64,000 nt of DNA from Acidovorax delafieldii (GCF_007993815.1 NZ_VJWE01000013.1:248001-312000), one strand, 5' to 3'; positions 25,763-34,801 are shown, counted from the stretch's first letter. Numbers and translations: made by a program. Notes: generated from the letters alone by a model not told the origin.

Positions 25763-26554
25763 TCAGGTGGCCTTGCGGATCAGAGCGCCCTTGAACAGCA
25801 CCGGCCCTGTGGGGCCCGTGGCGCTGGGCACACCCCCCTTGGGCTCCAGACTGATGGCCAGCGTGGGGACTTCTTTCACATCGCCCTCCTGGGCCACCAG
25901 CTTGAGCAGCTTGTCCTGCCCCAGCACGCCCAATGAGCGCGGGCCGCCAGCGGGCGGCAGCGCCCACAGTTGCAAGGACTTGTCCGTCCCCTCCTGGAAA
26001 CCGCCCACGCGCTGCAGCACGAGCTGGTTGTTCTTGGGGTCGAACGTCACCAGCATCGACGCGTCGGCCTTGTCATCGGCCAACACCGCCACGTACTGGA
26101 TCTGGGGCGTGGCTTGCAGTTGTTGCTGCAGTGCGGCGATCTGCGCGCCCGTGGTGGCACGCAGGCCTCCATTGACCTGCACGCCCACCACCACAGCCGC
26201 CAGCGTGGCGATGGCGCCCGCAGCCGCCGCACCGCGCCACACCAGCAGGTTGCGCCACCAGCCGCTGGGGGCCTCTGCGGCCTGGTGCACACGGGCAGCC
26301 TGCATGGCGGACGCAGCCCGGTCGGCCTGCACCAGGTTGTCGATGCGCGTCCACACGGCGGGCGCGGGGTGGATGGCGGGCTGCAGCTCGGTCAGGCCGG
26401 ACCAGCGGGTCTGCCAGACCAGCGCGGCAGCGCGCACGGTGGCGTGTTCGCGGGCCAGGCTTTCAAATCGGCGGCGGGCGCCGCCACGCAGTGTGCCCAG
26501 GGCGTAGCTGGCAGCCAGGCGGTCGAGCAGTTCGGGGTGTCGGGTAATGTTCAT
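25763..26554 (-). CDS. RskA-type anti-sigma factor
   Basis: 263 residues from ATG 26554. An N-terminal cytoplasmic region (ITRHPELLDRLAASYALGTL then GGARRRFESLAREHATVRAA) matches the anti-sigma-K start, where short helices bind the sigma factor. One membrane segment (GAAAAGAIATLAAVVVGVQV) is followed by a periplasmic RskA domain with YVAVLADDKADASMLVTFDP and LQLWALPPAGGPRSLGVL. No zinc-binding HXXXCXXC motif is seen. It lies seven bases after the sigma gene. It should hold the sigma factor until an envelope signal arrives. Confidence 0.9.
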   Translation of the reverse strand: MNITRHPELLDRLAASYALGTLRGGARRRFESLAREHATVRAAALVWQTRWSGLTELQPAIHPAPAVWTRIDNLVQADRAASAMQAARVHQAAEAPSGWWRNLLVWRGAAAAGAIATLAAVVVGVQVNGGLRATTGAQIAALQQQLQATPQIQYVAVLADDKADASMLVTFDPKNNQLVLQRVGGFQEGTDKSLQLWALPPAGGPRSLGVLGQDKLLKLVAQEGDVKEVPTLAISLEPKGGVPSATGPTGPVLFKGALIRKAT

Positions 26555-26561
26555 GGCAACC

Positions 26562-27137
26562 TCACGCAAAACGCGCCATGCAGGTGCGCAGCTGTTCCAG
26601 GCCCCGGCGGATCCAGGTCTTGACGGTGCCAAGCGGCAGCTTGAGTTGCTCGGCCAGCTCGCCGTGGCTCTGGTCGCGCAGGTAGGCCAGGCTCACTACC
26701 TCGCGCTGCTTGTGATCGAGCTTTCCCAGACAGTGGTGCAGCGCAAAGGCCTGCTCGCTGGCATCGGCGGCGTCCATAGGGTTGGGCATGTCGCCCTCCA
26801 GCGTCTGCGCCATCTCGTCATCCAGCTCGTTCATCAGATCGGACCGGTCGGTGGTGCGCTTGCGCAGGGCATCCAGCGCCCGGCTGCGCACGATCAAACC
26901 CATCCAGGCCATGGGCGGACTCAGCGATGCGCGGTAGTTGCCCGCGCCGCGCCAGATGGTCAAAAACGCCTCCTGCAGCACATCCTCCGCCGCGTCGCGG
27001 TTGCGGACGATGCGCAGGGCCAGGCCAAAAAGCTGCGACGCGGTGCGCTCGTACAGCTTTTTCAGCGCGGAGTCGTCCTGCGCGGCGATGCGGTCTAGGA
27101 GGTCCATCAGTTCACTGTCTGGGTGGAGGGTGCTCAT
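26562..27137 (-). CDS. ECF sigma factor (SigK-like)
   Basis: 191 residues from ATG 27137; the open frame runs further upstream but MSTLHPDSELMDLLDRIAAQ is a proper family start. Region 2 contains LRIVRNRDAAEDVLQEAFLT and YRASLSPPMAWMGLIVRSRA; region 4 contains QREVVSLAYLRDQSHGELAE and LKLPLGTVKTWIRRGLEQLR. It is paired with an RskA-type anti-sigma gene and divergent from a c-type cytochrome. The genes at 18898-25613 on the same strand are its most likely targets (inference). Confidence 0.93.
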   Translation of the reverse strand: MSTLHPDSELMDLLDRIAAQDDSALKKLYERTASQLFGLALRIVRNRDAAEDVLQEAFLTIWRGAGNYRASLSPPMAWMGLIVRSRALDALRKRTTDRSDLMNELDDEMAQTLEGDMPNPMDAADASEQAFALHHCLGKLDHKQREVVSLAYLRDQSHGELAEQLKLPLGTVKTWIRRGLEQLRTCMARFA

Positions 27138-27371
27138 GCGCCCATTCTCGGGGATTGGTTGGGTGGGAGGTGCCTGCGGGGCTTTGCTGTGTGTGAATAC
27201 GCCACTGCGGGCACTTTGGATGCGGCCGGGCACAAAAACAGGGCCCTGGCTCGGCAAATTGGTGTAGTCGGGGTATCGGGCACCCCAACCGCAACGGGCA
27301 TGAATCCAGGCGGCGGGATCGTCCGTACTGCAAGAGTCACCTCTGCCCACAACGCTCGCGCTTTCCACCCC

Positions 27372-27797
27372 ATGCTCCCCGCCATGCCTCTGCCTCGCCC
27401 ACTGTTCCCTGTTCATTGGGTTGCCGTTGCGGCCACCTTGGTGTGGGGGGCCCACAGCCCCGTTGCGGCCCAGTCGGTGGAGCGTGGCGCTGCGCTGTAC
27501 GCGGCGCATTGCAGCAGCTGCCACAGCCCGGACCAGCATGGAGACGGCCCGGCGCACCGGGGCGTGGTGGGGCGCCGCGCGGGCGCACTGAAGGATTTTG
27601 ACTACTCGCCCGCGCTGCGCGCAAGCAAGCTGCTGTGGACGCGTGCCACGCTCAAGGCCTGGCTGACCGACCCCGAGGCGCTGATCCCCGGCCAGGGCAT
27701 GGACTACCAGCTCGACGACGCACAGGGCCGCGAGGACGTGGTGGCCTACCTGGCCACGCTCAAACGCCTGCCGGCGCCGACGACGGCCGCGCGGTAA
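27372..27797 (+). CDS. Small monohaem c-type cytochrome
   Basis: 141 residues from ATG 27372 (a second ATG at 27384 is also possible). Signal peptide near VAVAATLVWGAHSPVAAQ, then the haem site HCSSCHSPDQHG and a class-I pattern with GVVGRRAGALKDFDYSPALR and a probable methionine ligand in GQGMDYQLDD. It is a soluble periplasmic electron carrier of the small cytochrome c type. It is divergent from the ECF sigma gene across 234 bases and could belong to the same regulon. Confidence 0.88.
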   Translation: MLPAMPLPRPLFPVHWVAVAATLVWGAHSPVAAQSVERGAALYAAHCSSCHSPDQHGDGPAHRGVVGRRAGALKDFDYSPALRASKLLWTRATLKAWLTDPEALIPGQGMDYQLDDAQGREDVVAYLATLKRLPAPTTAAR

Positions 27798-27812
27798 AGG
27801 GCTTTCAGCCGC

Positions 27813-28979
27813 TCAGGCCGTGGGAAAGGTACCGGGCAGCAGGATCGACGAATCAACGTTGTTGATGTTGGTATGGCCACAGAACGCCATGGTGATGTCC
27901 AGCTCTTTCTGGATGATCTGCAGCGCACGCGTCACGCCCGCCTCGCCGTAGGCCCCCAGGCCGTACAAGAAGCTGCGGCCGATCAGCGTGCCCTGCGCGC
28001 CCAAAGCGCGGGCTTTGAGCACGTCCTGCCCGCTGCGGATGCCGCCGTCCATCCACACCTCGATGTTCTTGCCCGCTGCTGCGGCAATGCCTGGCAGTGC
28101 GGCAATGGAGGATGGCGCGCCATCGAGCTGGCGCCCACCGTGGTTGCTGACGATCAGTGCGTCGGCACCGCTGTTGACGGCCAGGCGCGCATCTTCGGCG
28201 TCCATGATGCCTTTGAGGATCAGCTTGCCGCCCCAGCGCTTCTTGATCCACTCCACATCGCCCCAGTTGAGCTGCGGGTCGAACTGTTCGGCCGTCCACG
28301 ACGACAGCGACGACAGGTCGCCCACACCCTTGGCGTGGCCCACGATGTTGCCGAAGCTTCGGCGTTTTGTGCCCAGCATGCCCATGCACCAGCGCGGCTT
28401 GGTGGCCAGGTTGATGAGGTTGGCGATGGTGGGCTTGGGCGGGGCCGAGAGGCCGTTCTTGATGTCCTTGTGGCGCTGGCCCAGGATCTGCAGATCGAGC
28501 GTGAGCTGCAGCGCCGAGCAGTTGGCCGCCTTGGCGCGGTCGATCAGGCGTTCGATGAAGTCGCGGTCCCGCATCACATACACCTGGAACCAGAACGGGT
28601 GGCGGCCCGTGTGTTCGGCCACGTCTTCGATGGAGCAGATGCTCATGGTCGAGAGGGTGAACGGGATGCCAAACGCCTTGGCCGCCTTGGCGCCCAAAAT
28701 TTCGCCATCGGCATGCTGCATGCCGGTGAGGCCGGTGGGCGCTATGGCCACGGGCATGGCCACATCCTGCCCCACCATGGTGGTGCGGGTCGTGCGGCCT
28801 TCCATGTTCACGGCCACGCGCTGGCGCAGCTTGATGCGCTGGAAGTCGCTCTCGTTGGCGCGGTAGGTGCCCTCGGTGTACGAGCCCGAATCGGCGTAGT
28901 CATAGAACATGCGCGGCACGCGGCGCTGGGCAATGACACGCAGGTCTTCGATGCAGGTGATTTTGGACAGATTGGGCAC
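27813..28979 (-). CDS. lldD: FMN-dependent alpha-hydroxy acid dehydrogenase (LldD-like)
   Basis: 388 residues. The start is taken as GTG 28979, five bases after a GGAGAG box, giving VPNLSKITCIEDLRVIAQRR, which aligns with L-lactate dehydrogenases of about 380 residues; the frame is open further upstream without support. The catalytic block SGADALIVSNHGGRQLDGAP contains the active-site histidine and arginine, and MDGGIRSGQDVLKARALGAQ and IGRSFLYGLGAYG bind the FMN phosphate. The enzyme oxidises L-lactate or a related 2-hydroxy acid and passes electrons to quinone at the membrane. No lactate permease or LldR gene is adjacent. It is convergent with the cytochrome gene, 15 bases apart. Confidence 0.88.
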   Translation of the reverse strand: MPNLSKITCIEDLRVIAQRRVPRMFYDYADSGSYTEGTYRANESDFQRIKLRQRVAVNMEGRTTRTTMVGQDVAMPVAIAPTGLTGMQHADGEILGAKAAKAFGIPFTLSTMSICSIEDVAEHTGRHPFWFQVYVMRDRDFIERLIDRAKAANCSALQLTLDLQILGQRHKDIKNGLSAPPKPTIANLINLATKPRWCMGMLGTKRRSFGNIVGHAKGVGDLSSLSSWTAEQFDPQLNWGDVEWIKKRWGGKLILKGIMDAEDARLAVNSGADALIVSNHGGRQLDGAPSSIAALPGIAAAAGKNIEVWMDGGIRSGQDVLKARALGAQGTLIGRSFLYGLGAYGEAGVTRALQIIQKELDITMAFCGHTNINNVDSSILLPGTFPTA

Positions 28980-29121
28980 GCAGGCTCTCCAGGATGGGGA
29001 ATGCGCCGAATGGTAGGCGGTGGCGCGGGGGCCAGCCATCAAAATTTTTTCGACGGCTTACAACAAATTTCCAGTGACGGACAGCGCCATGCCACCAGGA
29101 CGCCCGACTTCAGCAGATGGA

Positions 29122-31410
29122 CTACTGGGCCGCGGCCACTTGAGAGGACTCGGGCAACACCACCTCGGGATCGGCATCCGGGCCCTGGTACAGCATGAAG
29201 CGCATGCGCCCGCCGCGTTTGGCCGCATACATGGCGCCGTCAGCATGGCGCGACAGCTCATCGAACGTGCTGCCGTGCTGCGGGAACAGCGCAATGCCGC
29301 CGCTCACACCCACTCGCGCGGGCTGCCCAGCCAGACCAAACGGCGCGTCACAGGCCGCCAGGATCTTGCGCGCCACCAGGCAGGCGGGCTCCACCCCATC
29401 CAGCCCCGGCAGCAGCACCACAAACTCATCGCCCCCTTGCCGGCACACCGTGTCGGACGCACGCACCGCCGCCTGCAAGCGCTGGGCAAACTGCACCAGC
29501 AGAATGTCTCCGACATCGTGGCCCAGGCTGTCGTTGATTTCCTTGAAGCCATCGAGGTCCAGGTACATCACCGCCAGCGACTTGCCATCGCGCCGCGCCT
29601 GCGCCATGGCCAGTTGGGCACGGTCCTGCAGCAGCACGCGGTTGGGCAGGTCGGTCAGCGCGTCGTACTGGGCCAGGTGGGCCATGCGCTCTGCCATGGC
29701 CACGGCCTCGGTCACGTCACGCAGCACGGCCACAGCACCCGTCACCGCGCCATGGCGGTCGGTGACGGCACTGGCCGTCTCCTCCACCTGGAAGCGCTGG
29801 CCGCTGGCGCGGTGTACCAGCACGCCCCGCACCGGGTCTGTGGCCGCGCCTTGCTGAATCGCCGTGCGCAAGGTGTTGGGCAAGGGTTCGTCGTTGTCAG
29901 GACAACGCAGGCTGACCACTTCGTCCACGTTGTGCCCGGCAGCGTCAAACGCCTGCCAGCCCGTGAGGCGCTCGGCCACGGGGTTGAGGTAGGTCACCAT
30001 GCCTTTGGCGTCCGAGCAGACCACGGCATCGCCGATGGATTGCAGGGTGAGGCGCACGCGCTCTTTCTCGTCGAACAGCTCGTTCTCCATGCGCTTGCGC
30101 TCGGTGATGTCCGTCACCTGCACAAAGAGCCCGGTGACCACGCCGCGCTCGTCAGTGTCAGGCAGATAAGACACGATGCTGTGGCGTGGCATGCCCTGGG
30201 GATCCTTGTCCGTGCGCTCAAACCGCTGCGGCGCACCCGCCAGCGCCAAGTCGTAATAGGGCTTGCTGGCCGCGTAGCGGCTCTCGCTCAGCAACTCGCT
30301 GATGTGGCGGCCCCGCACCGGCGCTGGGTAAGTGCCGAATTCCTCCAGTGTGGCGCGGTTGGCAAAGCGGTTGCGCATGCCGGCATCCCAGTAGGCAATC
30401 ATCGAGGGCACGTTGTCGAGGGTGGTGCGCAGGTCATGCTCGGCCTCGGTCAGGCGCGCCGATACCTGCTGGCGCAGCACCAGCTCCCGCACAAACACCA
30501 TGGCCAGCCCCAGGCAGCCCAGCATCAGCAGCACGGCAAAGCCCCCCAGCACCCAGGCGCTGCTTCGCCACTTGGCAAGGATGGTGCCGGTGGACTGGGC
30601 CACATTCAGGATCAGCGGGTAGTTGCCCACGGTCCGGAACGAATACAGCCGCTCCACACCGTCGAGTGCGGCCTTGCCCACAAACGAGCCGGTGCCCTCG
30701 GCTTGAAAACGCAACAGGTTGGGCGTGCCGGCAATGGTCTTGCCCACATCGGCATCGCCGTACGGAAAGCGGGAAATCACCACACCGTCCTGCCGGAACA
30801 TGTTGACCCCGCTGTTGTAGCCCAGGTCTAGTGAGCCAAACAGCTCGTTGAAATAGCTCAGACGGATGGCACCCACCACCACCCCGGCAAAGCTACCGTC
30901 TTCGTTGTAATAGCCGCGCGAGATGGGCAGGATGTTCAGGCCCGTCACCCGCGAAGGCACGGGCTTGCCGAAGAACAGCCCTTGTTCGCCCCGGTCGCGG
31001 AACGCCAGAAAGTAGTCGCGGTCGGCAAAGTTGGCGCGGCGAGGCACGAGAGAACCCGAGTCCAGAACGACGTTGCCCTGCGCGTCCAGCACCAGCACAT
31101 CGCCCGCGCCGCGTGCGCGCAGGGAGTTGTCAAACACCACCCGTGCGCGCAGGTCGGGCGACAGCGCCCACACTTCGGGCCGGGCCACCTCGCGGGCTAC
31201 GCCCTCCAGGGATTTATCGAACGAGTCCAGCGACCACGCCAGGCCTTGCTCCAGGGTGCGGGCCAGGTTGGCGTTGGTCTGCTCCGCGTAGCTCCACTCG
31301 TCGTTGCGAATGGTCCAGATGGTGCGCGCAAACAGCGTACCAATGCCCAAAGCCACCAGCAAAGCCAGCCAGATCAGGCGGTGGGAGAAAAACTGGCGGA
31401 GCGAGGACAT
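29122..31410 (-). CDS. Membrane diguanylate cyclase: Cache-PAS-PAS-GGDEF
   Basis: 762 residues. Membrane segments at about 12-30 and 285-310 flank a periplasmic double-Cache sensor (FADRDYFLAFRDRGEQGLFF, RVTGLNILPISRGYYNEDGS). Two PAS domains follow (LDNVPSMIAYWDAGMRNRFA; LQSIGDAVVCSDAKGMVTYL), then the GGDEF domain with YLDLDGFKEINDSLGHDVGD and the active motif RQGGDEF. The RASD tetrapeptide five residues before it is a product-inhibition I-site. It should make cyclic di-GMP in response to a periplasmic ligand. It is the first of three GGDEF proteins in the window, and no EAL or HD-GYP domain is present in it. Confidence 0.93.
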   Translation of the reverse strand: MSSLRQFFSHRLIWLALLVALGIGTLFARTIWTIRNDEWSYAEQTNANLARTLEQGLAWSLDSFDKSLEGVAREVARPEVWALSPDLRARVVFDNSLRARGAGDVLVLDAQGNVVLDSGSLVPRRANFADRDYFLAFRDRGEQGLFFGKPVPSRVTGLNILPISRGYYNEDGSFAGVVVGAIRLSYFNELFGSLDLGYNSGVNMFRQDGVVISRFPYGDADVGKTIAGTPNLLRFQAEGTGSFVGKAALDGVERLYSFRTVGNYPLILNVAQSTGTILAKWRSSAWVLGGFAVLLMLGCLGLAMVFVRELVLRQQVSARLTEAEHDLRTTLDNVPSMIAYWDAGMRNRFANRATLEEFGTYPAPVRGRHISELLSESRYAASKPYYDLALAGAPQRFERTDKDPQGMPRHSIVSYLPDTDERGVVTGLFVQVTDITERKRMENELFDEKERVRLTLQSIGDAVVCSDAKGMVTYLNPVAERLTGWQAFDAAGHNVDEVVSLRCPDNDEPLPNTLRTAIQQGAATDPVRGVLVHRASGQRFQVEETASAVTDRHGAVTGAVAVLRDVTEAVAMAERMAHLAQYDALTDLPNRVLLQDRAQLAMAQARRDGKSLAVMYLDLDGFKEINDSLGHDVGDILLVQFAQRLQAAVRASDTVCRQGGDEFVVLLPGLDGVEPACLVARKILAACDAPFGLAGQPARVGVSGGIALFPQHGSTFDELSRHADGAMYAAKRGGRMRFMLYQGPDADPEVVLPESSQVAAAQ

Positions 31411-31494
31411 ATAGATAGTTTGTAACTATTCTAAACAGCGACCTTAACGGCACATTACTACCAAGTCACACCGTATTCCTCGGATTTGTCAGCG

Positions 31495-33816
31495 TCAATG
31501 CGCACCTGCCCGGGTGGGCGAGGCCACCACACCGGCACCACGCACCTCCAGCCGGACTTCGTCCAGCACCTTGCCCTGGGCATCCGTGATCTGCACGACA
31601 TGCCGCCCAGGCCACGGCATCCAGGCCACCCGAGGCCCCCGGCCCAGGGTTTTGCCGTCCAGCCGCCACTGCACGGCATCGCCCGTGGCGGTGAACTGCA
31701 GGCGCTGGCGCATCGGCGGGATGTCCGGGTCCAGCGCGATCACCGTGCCGGACGCCGGGGCGGTGATGCGGGCAGAGGCACCGGCAGGAGGCGCCGTAGG
31801 GGTCGAGGCAGCGTTTTTGGAGAATTTTTGGCCGGATGCGCTAGTGGAATATGGCTCGGAAGCTATCGAATCAATAGCAAACAAAGACTGCTGCGTGCCA
31901 GGCACAAACCATTCGTCGCGCGCAGCCTCCAGTGGCTGGGGCACGCCTGCAGAGGGCGGCTGGCCCGGACCAAACCGCACAGCCGCCCTGACCAGGCCCC
32001 CAGGGGCCTTGGGGGCCCGGCTGGGCTCGCGGGCGTGCAGAAAGCCCATCACCGCTGCCCAGATGGGCGCTGCACCACTGGTGCCGCTGACCTCGTGCAT
32101 GGCCGCGCCACTGGCATTGCCCACCCACACACCCACCGTGTAGCGCTCGGACCAGCCCACCGCCCAGTTGTCGCGCATGTCCTTGCTGGTGCCGGTTTTC
32201 ACGGCCGTCCAGAAGCGGGTGGCCAACACGCTGTCGGTGCCGAAGGTGCGGGCGCGTGCATTGCCGTCGGACAGGATGTCACCCACGATAAAGGCGGCGC
32301 GTGGGTCGGTGGCTGGAGTAAAGCGGGGCTTGGCATCGGCCGGGGCTACGCTGCCCTGTCGCCCGCCGTTGGCGAGCGTGACTGCAACAGGACTGGCACG
32401 CCCGCCGTTGGCGAGCGTGCGATAGGCATTGGTCAGGTGCAGCAGCGGTACCTCGGGGCTACCCAGTGCCAGGCTGTAGCCAAAGTAGTCGCCACTTTCG
32501 CGCAGCGGCAATCCCATGGCCCCGAGCTGCCGGTGGAACGCGTCAGGCGTGACCATGACCAGCGTGCGCACGGCGGGCACGTTGAGCGACGCCGCCAGTG
32601 CCGTGCGCACCGACACCCAGCCCTTGAACTGGCGGTCGTAGTTTTGCGGAATGTAGAGCCCGCCCGCCGTGGTGATCTGCGCGGGCGAGTCCTCCACCAG
32701 CGAGGCCGCCGTGAGCCGCCGTTCGGCAATCGCCTGGGCGTACAAGAACGGCTTGAGCGTGGAGCCCGGCTGGCGCAGCGCCAACACCCCATCGACCTCG
32801 CTGGCCTGGCTGAGCTGGCCGGATGACCCCACCCAGGCCAGCACCGCGCCCGTGGCGTTGTCCAGCACCAGTACCGCGCCGTCTTCCACATGGCGCCCGC
32901 GCAACTCGCGCAGGTGCTGCTGCAGGCTCTGCATCGCAAAACGCTGCAACGGCGCGCGCAGGGTGGTGGCCACCCGCTCGGGCACAGCGCTGTCCTTGTC
33001 CCGCTGGCGCAGCAGGTAGCGTGCAAAGTGTGGCGCCACACCCTCGCTGGCATCGAAGGCGCGGCGTTGTAATGCGGCCGTGGTGAACAGGTCCAGCGCA
33101 TCGCAGTCCACGCGCACCGCCGGTGCAGCGGGCGAGGCGGGGGTGGAAGGGCGCTGCTGCATGTCGCGCAGCACGCCGCAGGCACGCTGAGCCACCAGCA
33201 CAGGCCGTGCGTTGGGCGCGCGCACCAGGGCCGCTGCCACCGCGGCTTCGCGGTCGTCCAGACCGTGTGCCGCCTTGCCAAACAGGGTGCGGCTCAGGGC
33301 ATCGATGCCCACCAGCTCGCTGCGAAACGGCACCAGGTTGAGGTAGGCCTCCAGGATCTGGTCCTTGCGCCAGCGCCGGTCCAGCACCTGGGCGGCCACG
33401 GTCTGACCGACCTTCTGCACCACCGTGCGCCCTCCGGGGCCCTGGCGCCAGTCCCCGTCCAGCAGACCCGCGAGCTGCATGGTGATGGTGCTGGCCCCGC
33501 GTGTACGCTGGTTCCACAGGTTGCCCCAGGCGGCGGCCGAGGCCGCACGCCAGTCCACGCCGCTGTGTTCAAAAAACCGCTTGTCTTCGCTGAGCACGAG
33601 CGCCTGGCGCAGCGCGGGCGACACATCGGCCAGTGGCACCCACTGGCCACGCCGCACGGTGGCGTCGGTGCGCAAGCGCTGCAGCACCTCGCCTTCGCGC
33701 GAGAGGATCAGGGTGTCCGAGGGCTTGAAGTCCGCCCGCACCTCGTCAAACGTGGGAATGGCCCAGGCGCCCGAGGCGCAGGCCGCCAGCACCAGAGCGA
33801 TGGCCTGTGTGCGCAT
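31495..33816 (-). CDS. pbpC: Penicillin-binding protein 1C
   Basis: 773 residues from ATG 33816; a GTG at 33852 would add twelve residues. After a signal/anchor come the glycosyltransferase domain (LSEDKRFFEHSGVDWRA with catalytic Glu77; RGASTITMQLAGLLDGDWRQ), the transpeptidase domain (SxxK at 352-355 in RQPGSTLKPFLYAQ, SLN at 410-412, KTGTS at 540) and a C-terminal BiPBP_C domain from about residue 682. Two oddities: residues 644-666 of the linker are encoded by an interspersed repeat, and a 21-base direct repeat doubles TLANGGR at 467-473 and 480-486. PBP1C genes usually travel with a bacterial alpha-2-macroglobulin gene; here two genes separate them. Confidence 0.94.
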   Translation of the reverse strand: MRTQAIALVLAACASGAWAIPTFDEVRADFKPSDTLILSREGEVLQRLRTDATVRRGQWVPLADVSPALRQALVLSEDKRFFEHSGVDWRAASAAAWGNLWNQRTRGASTITMQLAGLLDGDWRQGPGGRTVVQKVGQTVAAQVLDRRWRKDQILEAYLNLVPFRSELVGIDALSRTLFGKAAHGLDDREAAVAAALVRAPNARPVLVAQRACGVLRDMQQRPSTPASPAAPAVRVDCDALDLFTTAALQRRAFDASEGVAPHFARYLLRQRDKDSAVPERVATTLRAPLQRFAMQSLQQHLRELRGRHVEDGAVLVLDNATGAVLAWVGSSGQLSQASEVDGVLALRQPGSTLKPFLYAQAIAERRLTAASLVEDSPAQITTAGGLYIPQNYDRQFKGWVSVRTALAASLNVPAVRTLVMVTPDAFHRQLGAMGLPLRESGDYFGYSLALGSPEVPLLHLTNAYRTLANGGRASPVAVTLANGGRQGSVAPADAKPRFTPATDPRAAFIVGDILSDGNARARTFGTDSVLATRFWTAVKTGTSKDMRDNWAVGWSERYTVGVWVGNASGAAMHEVSGTSGAAPIWAAVMGFLHAREPSRAPKAPGGLVRAAVRFGPGQPPSAGVPQPLEAARDEWFVPGTQQSLFAIDSIASEPYSTSASGQKFSKNAASTPTAPPAGASARITAPASGTVIALDPDIPPMRQRLQFTATGDAVQWRLDGKTLGRGPRVAWMPWPGRHVVQITDAQGKVLDEVRLEVRGAGVVASPTRAGAH
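31822..31885. repeat. AT-rich palindromic repeat, copy C (inside pbpC)
   Basis: Contains TTTTTGGCC, GCGCTAGTGGAATATGGCTC, AGCTATCGAATCAATAGCAA in the same order as the copies at 19600 and 50784. It keeps the pbpC reading frame open and encodes residues 644-666, between the transpeptidase domain and the C-terminal domain. Confidence 0.7.
32360..32419. repeat. Two identical 21-bp direct repeats within pbpC
   Basis: The 21 bases at 32360-32380 recur exactly at 32399-32419, a 39-base (13-codon) offset. Each encodes TLANGGR in frame in the transpeptidase domain. The bases between the two copies are not duplicated. Confidence 0.75.
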
Positions 33817-33876
33817 GCGCAAGGTGACGAAGGAAGCGAAGGGAATGAACACAAACGCGCAGAAATGAAAGCACTA

Positions 33877-34746
33877 TCAGCGCGCCGCGCGCAGGCGCAC
33901 GGCGTCGCACCAGCGCTGCGCCACGCCCGGCACGGTGACACACACCGCGTCGTGCGTGGCGGTGGTCACAGCGCGCTCCAGCAGCTGGATGTCGGCCTCG
34001 TGCTGGCGCGCCACATGCGGGTCCTCAAAAAAAACGGCGCGGTGGCAACGACGCTCCAGCACCAGGTCGGCAATCTGCGCATCGCCACCCAGCGGCCCGC
34101 TGTTAAAACGCTGCACCCAGGGCTGCCCTTCGGGCCAGCCCTTGCTCCACGCCAGGGCGTTCAGTCGCTGGCCCGTGGTGCCGGTGGCCACCCGATGGCG
34201 AAACTGCGACAGCACATCAAAGTTGCGATCCGCAAAGTCGAGCATGGCCTGCTTGCACGCGTCGTGCGCAATCAGGGCCAGCGTCTGGGTGCCATGGTCA
34301 TGAAACCGGTCGGCCTGTGGATCGGGCGGCAACCCGGCGTGGATGCGCTCCATCTCGATCCAGTCGCGCGCGCTGGCCACGGTGGAGAGAAACGGCTTGC
34401 CGTGGATCACACACTGCCGCTTGAGGGCCAGCGCCTCGGGGAAGATGGAAGAAGGGTCCACGGGGTCGGTGAGGTAGATCGCGCCATCGAGCGTGCGCCC
34501 TTCCCCCATGCCCACCACCTCTGCCACCACTTTCATCAGCCCACCGTCGCGCCCGTAGGGATAGCGCACCAGCGGCCGGTACCCCTGCAGCATGCCCGCA
34601 GCGACGATGGCATCGTGCGTGCGGCCCACGGCGTGCAGCCCCAGCTGCAGTTCCCGGATGCCCGCCTCGCAGGCGCGCAGCCAGGAAAAGAGCGCCGCAT
34701 CTTCGGTGTGGTGGTGCAAGCGGTTGGCAGCGAGACCCAGGATCAT
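33877..34746 (-). CDS. Tandem methylglyoxal-synthase-like protein
   Basis: 289 residues, roughly twice the length of MgsA (about 150). The C-terminal half (from residue 154) follows MgsA closely: LALIAHDACKQAM with His161-Asp162, VATGTTGQRL, FNSGPLGGDAQIADLV with the catalytic Asp222, and FFEDPHVARQHEADI with His249 and Asp252. The N-terminal half (residues 1-135) has the same order of strands (LGLAANR, LHAVGRTHDAI, YGRDGGLMKVVAEV, LDGAIYLTDPVDPSSIFPEA) but lacks the HD and GGD residues, so it looks like a degenerate copy. The C-half could convert dihydroxyacetone phosphate to methylglyoxal. It lies between pbpC and a small membrane protein, in the block downstream of the macroglobulin gene. 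Confidence 0.78.
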   Translation of the reverse strand: MILGLAANRLHHHTEDAALFSWLRACEAGIRELQLGLHAVGRTHDAIVAAGMLQGYRPLVRYPYGRDGGLMKVVAEVVGMGEGRTLDGAIYLTDPVDPSSIFPEALALKRQCVIHGKPFLSTVASARDWIEMERIHAGLPPDPQADRFHDHGTQTLALIAHDACKQAMLDFADRNFDVLSQFRHRVATGTTGQRLNALAWSKGWPEGQPWVQRFNSGPLGGDAQIADLVLERRCHRAVFFEDPHVARQHEADIQLLERAVTTATHDAVCVTVPGVAQRWCDAVRLRAAR

Positions 34747-34801
34747 GGTGGGTTGACTTTCTGAAAGCGAAGGGATCTGAACATCGTAAGCGCCTCACGA
34801 C

